A DNA stretch of 8,531 nucleotides from JBAXPW01 sp037132015 (GTDB taxonomy: Bacteria > Patescibacteriota > Microgenomatia > UBA1406 > GWC2-37-13), in NCBI GenBank assembly GCA_037132015.1, contig JBAXPW010000065.1, positions 1-8,531 on the forward strand, given 5' to 3'. The notes below the pieces were generated by a model. The model was given only the letters and a program-made list of their open reading frames with translations, searched no databases and had not been told where the DNA came from. Within the stretch, counting starts at the first letter, position 1. Every line of letters begins with the position of its first letter. Shown here piece by piece: positions 5,798 to 8,531 of the stretch. A program made the position numbers and the translations under genes.

Positions 5798-7692
5798 GGT
5801 ATATTTGCTGTTACTGTACTTTCAGTTATAGTCCCTGGATTTAATACAATGGTTAATATTAGGTTTGATGGATTCTCATGCTCTATACATCCTCCAGCAC
5901 TACATGTTTTTAATGGAATATTTGTTTTTGTATAGGTACTTGCGCCACCTGTTGATTCTTCGTCTCCAATAATTCCTTGTGGAATACCGGGTAATGTGGT
6001 AGTGTCATATGAGATGGTGTACTTTGCTGAGCTATATGCTTCGACACAACTTACGCTAAATGATACTGACTTTTTATCGCTTGAAAGCGTAAATGTTGGA
6101 GTAGGTACACATGGTGCTGGTGTAGCGGTTGGAGCTACTGTTGGTGTAGCAGTTGGAGCAACTGTTGGTGTGGCAGTTGGAGCGACAGTAGGTGTTGCTG
6201 TTGGGGATAGTGCATTTGCGATAGTTACTTTAATACGAGCATCACGTTGATAAGGATCAGTACCCGAGACACTTCTGTTTCCTGCTATATCTACTGCACT
6301 TACTATCAACCAGTACGTGCCATTTGATATCTGTGTTGTATCAAGACTCACAATTCGTCCATTATTGAGAAGTGATCCGTCTGCTACATAATTACTGTAT
6401 GCATATCCACCTACATTATATCCTGTAGGCTTGCCAAATGTTTTTTCGTCTACATTGTCTGCAAGAACTCTAAAGTGAAATGATTGCATGTATAAATCAG
6501 TAGCAGTGATATAAATATTTTTTGTTCCTGTGATTGTTGCGTTATGAGTTGGACCACTCGCATTAACAGGAGTATTTACGATAGGTTCTGGATATGTTGC
6601 CATATTTTGACGGGTACCATCAGCGCCATTATTTCCAATTCCAACAGATGCTACTGGAGGCGTGTTATCTATAATAAATTTTCTTGTTCCTGAATTTTCA
6701 GAACAATTACCAAGAGCATCACAAGCGGTAACTTTCCACCAATAATCACCTTCAGGAAGAGGAGGAGGAGTGAGTAATGTTGTTGTTAGACCAGTCCAAG
6801 TATTCACAACCAATGTACAATATAAATCTGTACATAATGTGAGGTTGTATGTGACAGGATTGTTCATATTGGCATAATCCACTTCTGCGGTCCATGAAAA
6901 CAATAGATTTGCTGTGTTGAGATTTGAATTACTTGCAGGAGATAGAAGAGTAGGATTTTGTGGAGGAGCGAAATCTTTAGCATGAAATGTAGCACCTTGA
7001 AGCACTGCATTTGAAAAATATTTTGCTTGGACAACATATAATTGAAATGAACTACATCCGCTCAATATTCCGAGTATCACAAGAACAATTGCCATCACAG
7101 ATGTACTTTGATGTTGGGAGATACTTTTAGCTTTTTTCAAAATTTCTTCATTTATTCCTTGTTTGATTGATTGGATAAACAAAAATATAAGATAGATCGA
7201 AGGAATACCGACAATACCTGCAAATCCCCATGGAGTTTTTAAGAGGGCTGCAGGGTGTCCAATGTAAGGGATACTAAAATTAAATTTCCCTGTTATTGCA
7301 TCGGATTTGACTTCCCAGTTGTCAGGTGCATTATTGTTATCACCTTTTGTGATCAATACTGTTTTATTATCTTTAACAACGATTTTGTTTACTCGGTGAA
7401 GAATTGTATCTTTTGCATTTTTTGGTGATTTGAATGTGATGATATCTCCTTCTTTGATAGCATCTAATTTCACGGGTACTACAAAGGCGATTGCACCAGT
7501 TTTGACTGTTGGTTCCATTGATCCTGTTGAAACAATATAGGTAACTAAGAGATTTTTGGTTGGAAGATACGGTGATAAGACAGTGAGACCAATAAAAATT
7601 ATCAGAATAAATACAGCCCATTCGACTACTTTTCCTACGATATGGAGTGATTTTCCAAGAGGCGTATTATTCAAACTAAATTTTTTTATCAT
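5794..7692 (-). CDS. sipW: SipW-type signal peptidase I fused to an extracellular substrate-like protein
   Basis: This is a 632-aa protein. The first about 180 residues are a signal peptidase I of the ER/archaeal/SipW type: membrane helix about 24-40, catalytic Ser58 in STGSMEP, His99 in DTILHRV in place of the usual bacterial Lys, GDNN with Asp118, and a second helix about 157-175. Stand-alone SipW proteins end near here. This one continues through a basic stretch (KKAKSISQHQ), a third hydrophobic segment (198-222) and KYFSNAVLQGATFHAKDF (224-241). The last block aligns with LFLSSATLTGVTFAAG at the mature start of the TasA-like protein encoded upstream. Beyond lie an FN3-like domain (about 243-345) ending DNTPP, an Ig-like beta region (about 346-492), a TPTVAPTA stalk (496-527) and a Cys-bearing C-terminal domain (528-632). 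It probably matures the TasA-like proteins and may also cleave itself. An AGGA about ten bases before ATG 7692 supports the start. Confidence 0.85.
   Translation of the reverse strand: MIKKFSLNNTPLGKSLHIVGKVVEWAVFILIIFIGLTVLSPYLPTKNLLVTYIVSTGSMEPTVKTGAIAFVVPVKLDAIKEGDIITFKSPKNAKDTILHRVNKIVVKDNKTVLITKGDNNNAPDNWEVKSDAITGKFNFSIPYIGHPAALLKTPWGFAGIVGIPSIYLIFLFIQSIKQGINEEILKKAKSISQHQSTSVMAIVLVILGILSGCSSFQLYVVQAKYFSNAVLQGATFHAKDFAPPQNPTLLSPASNSNLNTANLLFSWTAEVDYANMNNPVTYNLTLCTDLYCTLVVNTWTGLTTTLLTPPPLPEGDYWWKVTACDALGNCSENSGTRKFIIDNTPPVASVGIGNNGADGTRQNMATYPEPIVNTPVNASGPTHNATITGTKNIYITATDLYMQSFHFRVLADNVDEKTFGKPTGYNVGGYAYSNYVADGSLLNNGRIVSLDTTQISNGTYWLIVSAVDIAGNRSVSGTDPYQRDARIKVTIANALSPTATPTVAPTATPTVAPTATPTVAPTATPAPCVPTPTFTLSSDKKSVSFSVSCVEAYSSAKYTISYDTTTLPGIPQGIIGDEESTGGASTYTKTNIPLKTCSAGGCIEHENPSNLILTIVLNPGTITESTVTANIP
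6119..6204 (-). repeat. 24-bp tandem repeat, about 3.5 copies, coding TPTVAPTA
   Basis: Units at 6119-6142, 6143-6166 and 6167-6190, plus a partial unit to about 6204, share the plus-strand frame GGTGTAGCnGTTGGAGC with mostly synonymous differences. They encode the repeated octapeptide TPTVAPTA of the stalk between the Ig-like region and the C-terminal domain of the peptidase fusion. Silent differences between units suggest selection on the peptide or an older expansion. Confidence 0.85.
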
Positions 7693-7723
7693 GATATATT
7701 TTTCCTAAATTGACCGTTTGTGT

Positions 7724-7753
7724 AACAGCTCGAACCTGCAGATTCGAGCTGTT
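7724..7753 (-). promoter_or_regulatory. Intercistronic hairpin between the TasA-like gene and sipW fusion
   Basis: AACAGCTCGAA (7724-7734) and TTCGAGCTGTT (7743-7753) form a perfect 11-bp stem with an 8-base loop, the most stable hairpin I found in the window. On the transcribed minus strand it follows the stop of the TasA-like gene by 26 bases and precedes the sipW start by about 31. No T-run follows it, so it is not a standard terminator. It more likely protects the 3' end of an abundant tasA message or lowers read-through into the peptidase gene. Confidence 0.65.
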
Positions 7754-7779
7754 CAGACCAAATGTCAAAATAACTACTA

Positions 7780-8358
7780 TTATGGATACACTTGTGTACC
7801 TGTGAAGGTAAATAATGCTCCTGTTATAGTTAGTCCTGCTATGTCGTTTCCAACAGTACTATCAATTTTTACGTTGACTCTATACTGTCTTGTTGCCCCA
7901 TAGTTTAAATCAACTCCTGGTAATGCCTGTGCTGTTGTATTCCAAACAGTTAGCGTTTTAAACCCAGTCGTTGAAGCTGGTATATCAGCCCCGAATGAAT
8001 CAATTTCAACTACTTCAAGTTGAATATTATCAGCAAGTACTGAAGGTAATCCAGTTGTTGCAGATGTCAACTTTCCTGTTAAAGAAAGTTTCATATTTGG
8101 TACAGAACTATTGTTCTTTAACCAAAAAGTATCTGTTGCTGAATAACCTGGATACATGTTCTGAAAATTCATTTCAGCTGGTGCAATTTTTGTGTTTGCA
8201 AATCCAAGTCCATCTACTGAAATTTGTAAGTCTGCGTTACCTGCTGCGAATGTAACACCTGTAAGTGTTGCACTGCTTAAGAATAATGCGAATGCTGAAC
8301 CAGAGACTAATGCGACTACTATAAATAATCCTAATATTCCTGCAATTATTTTTTTCAT
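7780..8358 (-). CDS. TasA/camelysin-like secreted fibre protein with SipW-dependent signal peptide
   Basis: This 192-aa protein has a SipW-type signal peptide: MKK, a hydrophobic core, then GSAFA with likely cleavage after A24, followed by LFLSSATLTGVTFAAG. The last is the characteristic 'F-S-x-x-x-x-x-G-x-T-F-x-x-G' block of TasA and camelysin (CalY) precursors. The mature part is a beta-rich domain with no cysteine, an MYPG turn (68-71), long alternating strands and a C-terminal GALFTFTGTQ strand. TasA-family proteins are secreted and assemble into extracellular fibres or coats. The next gene supplies a SipW-type peptidase, as in Firmicutes where the two are encoded together. It has by far the best translation signal in the window, AAGGAGGTG (8375-8367) ten bases before ATG 8358, suggesting the most abundant product of the operon. 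Sequence detail beyond the signal region is diverged, so fibre formation is inferred. Confidence 0.83.
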   Translation of the reverse strand: MKKIIAGILGLFIVVALVSGSAFALFLSSATLTGVTFAAGNADLQISVDGLGFANTKIAPAEMNFQNMYPGYSATDTFWLKNNSSVPNMKLSLTGKLTSATTGLPSVLADNIQLEVVEIDSFGADIPASTTGFKTLTVWNTTAQALPGVDLNYGATRQYRVNVKIDSTVGNDIAGLTITGALFTFTGTQVYP

Positions 8359-8366
8359 ATTATTTT

Positions 8367-8375
8367 CACCTCCTT
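8367..8375 (-). promoter_or_regulatory. Strong ribosome binding site of the TasA-like gene
   Basis: The minus strand reads AAGGAGGTG, a nearly full anti-Shine-Dalgarno match, ten bases before ATG 8358. It fixes the start. It contrasts with the short AGGA before the peptidase gene and the absence of such sites before the carotenoid genes. Confidence 0.85.
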
Positions 8376-8400
8376 ACAACTATGATTAATGTATAATATT

Positions 8401-8456
8401 TCCGATCATCATACAAGTGATTGTAATAAATTTCAATATCTAATCACAATCATTGT
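8401..8456 (-). promoter_or_regulatory. Promoter of the TasA-like operon with two operator-like dyads
   Basis: On the minus strand TTGAAA (8436-8431) and TATGAT (8413-8408) are separated by exactly 17 bases, and each matches five of six sigma-70 consensus positions. Start of transcription would fall near 8401, giving a leader of about 42 bases with the strong ribosome binding site. Two dyads overlap or flank it: TACAA-gtga-TTGTA (8412-8425), within the spacer and the edge of the -10, and ACAAT-c-ATTGT (8446-8456), just upstream of the -35. The rest of the 173-base stretch from 8359 to the window end holds no recognisable gene. A second, weaker promoter-like pair lies further upstream (TTATAT, 17 bases, TATATT). 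Confidence 0.55.
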
Positions 8457-8531
8457 ACGTTATTAAAATATAGTATATGTCTTGAATATATATAATGCAG
8501 TAATAATAAATACAGTAGAATAGTAAGAAAA

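Noticed and set aside
6119..6204. Regular repeats considered as a CRISPR-like array.
   Set aside because: The units are contiguous 24-bp coding repeats without spacers and lie inside an open reading frame.
5996..6250. Plus-strand frame with repeated VGVAVGAT units, resembling a repeat protein.
   Set aside because: It is the complement of the TPTVAPTA stalk repeats in the peptidase fusion; low-complexity repeats stay open on both strands.

Overview
The window is AT-rich bacterial DNA with two unrelated gene blocks. It most resembles a Candidate Phyla Radiation (Patescibacteria) genome, probably of the Microgenomates type. The reasons are the low GC, the SipW-type (Ser/His) signal peptidase with TasA-like substrates, the long Pro/Thr 'TPTVAP' linkers on surface proteins, and a strong AAGGAGGTG ribosome binding site. 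The taxonomic call is an inference from style; no marker gene is present.

Left block (about 1-4391): a carotenoid gene cluster, largely in ruins. On the minus strand lie a UbiA-family lycopene-elongase-like prenyltransferase (1566..739) and a CruF-like carotenoid hydratase (773..21). Divergent from them is an intact polyprenyl (GGPP-type) diphosphate synthase (1632..2708). Next come the C-terminal part of a phytoene synthase (minus, 3105..2761) and an N-terminally truncated phytoene desaturase (plus, 3108..4391), cut off head to head within about ten bases of each other. The prenyltransferase reads in one frame from end to end but contains an in-frame TAG and an in-frame TAA. The desaturase likewise stays in one frame but contains an in-frame TGA and TAG. 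There are thus four nonsense codons and no frameshift, plus one deletion or inversion junction. GGPP synthase, phytoene synthase, desaturase, C5 elongase and CruF together match the logic of an acyclic C50 (bacterioruberin-like) pathway, but as written this copy cannot make phytoene or lycopene.

Right block (8531 down to 4427, minus strand): an intact three-gene operon for an extracellular fibre or surface-layer system. In transcription order it encodes a 192-aa TasA/camelysin-like secreted protein behind a good promoter and ribosome binding site. An 87-bp gap with a perfect 11-bp hairpin follows. Next is a 632-aa protein that begins as a SipW-type signal peptidase and continues into what looks like one of that enzyme's own substrates: an internal signal segment, Ig/FN3-like domains, a PT-repeat stalk and a C-terminal domain. 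Last, overlapping by ATGA, is a 456-aa protein with a signal peptide, a TasA-like domain, a PT linker, an FN3 domain and a C-terminal three-helix membrane anchor. The promoter carries two ACAA/TTGT dyads placed like operators.

The least ordinary items are the peptidase-substrate fusion, the operator-like dyads and intercistronic hairpin of the same operon, the frameshift-free nonsense decay of the carotenoid genes, and the 10-bp inverted repeat centred in the divergent carotenoid promoter region. I saw no tRNA, rRNA, CRISPR array, insertion sequence or origin.
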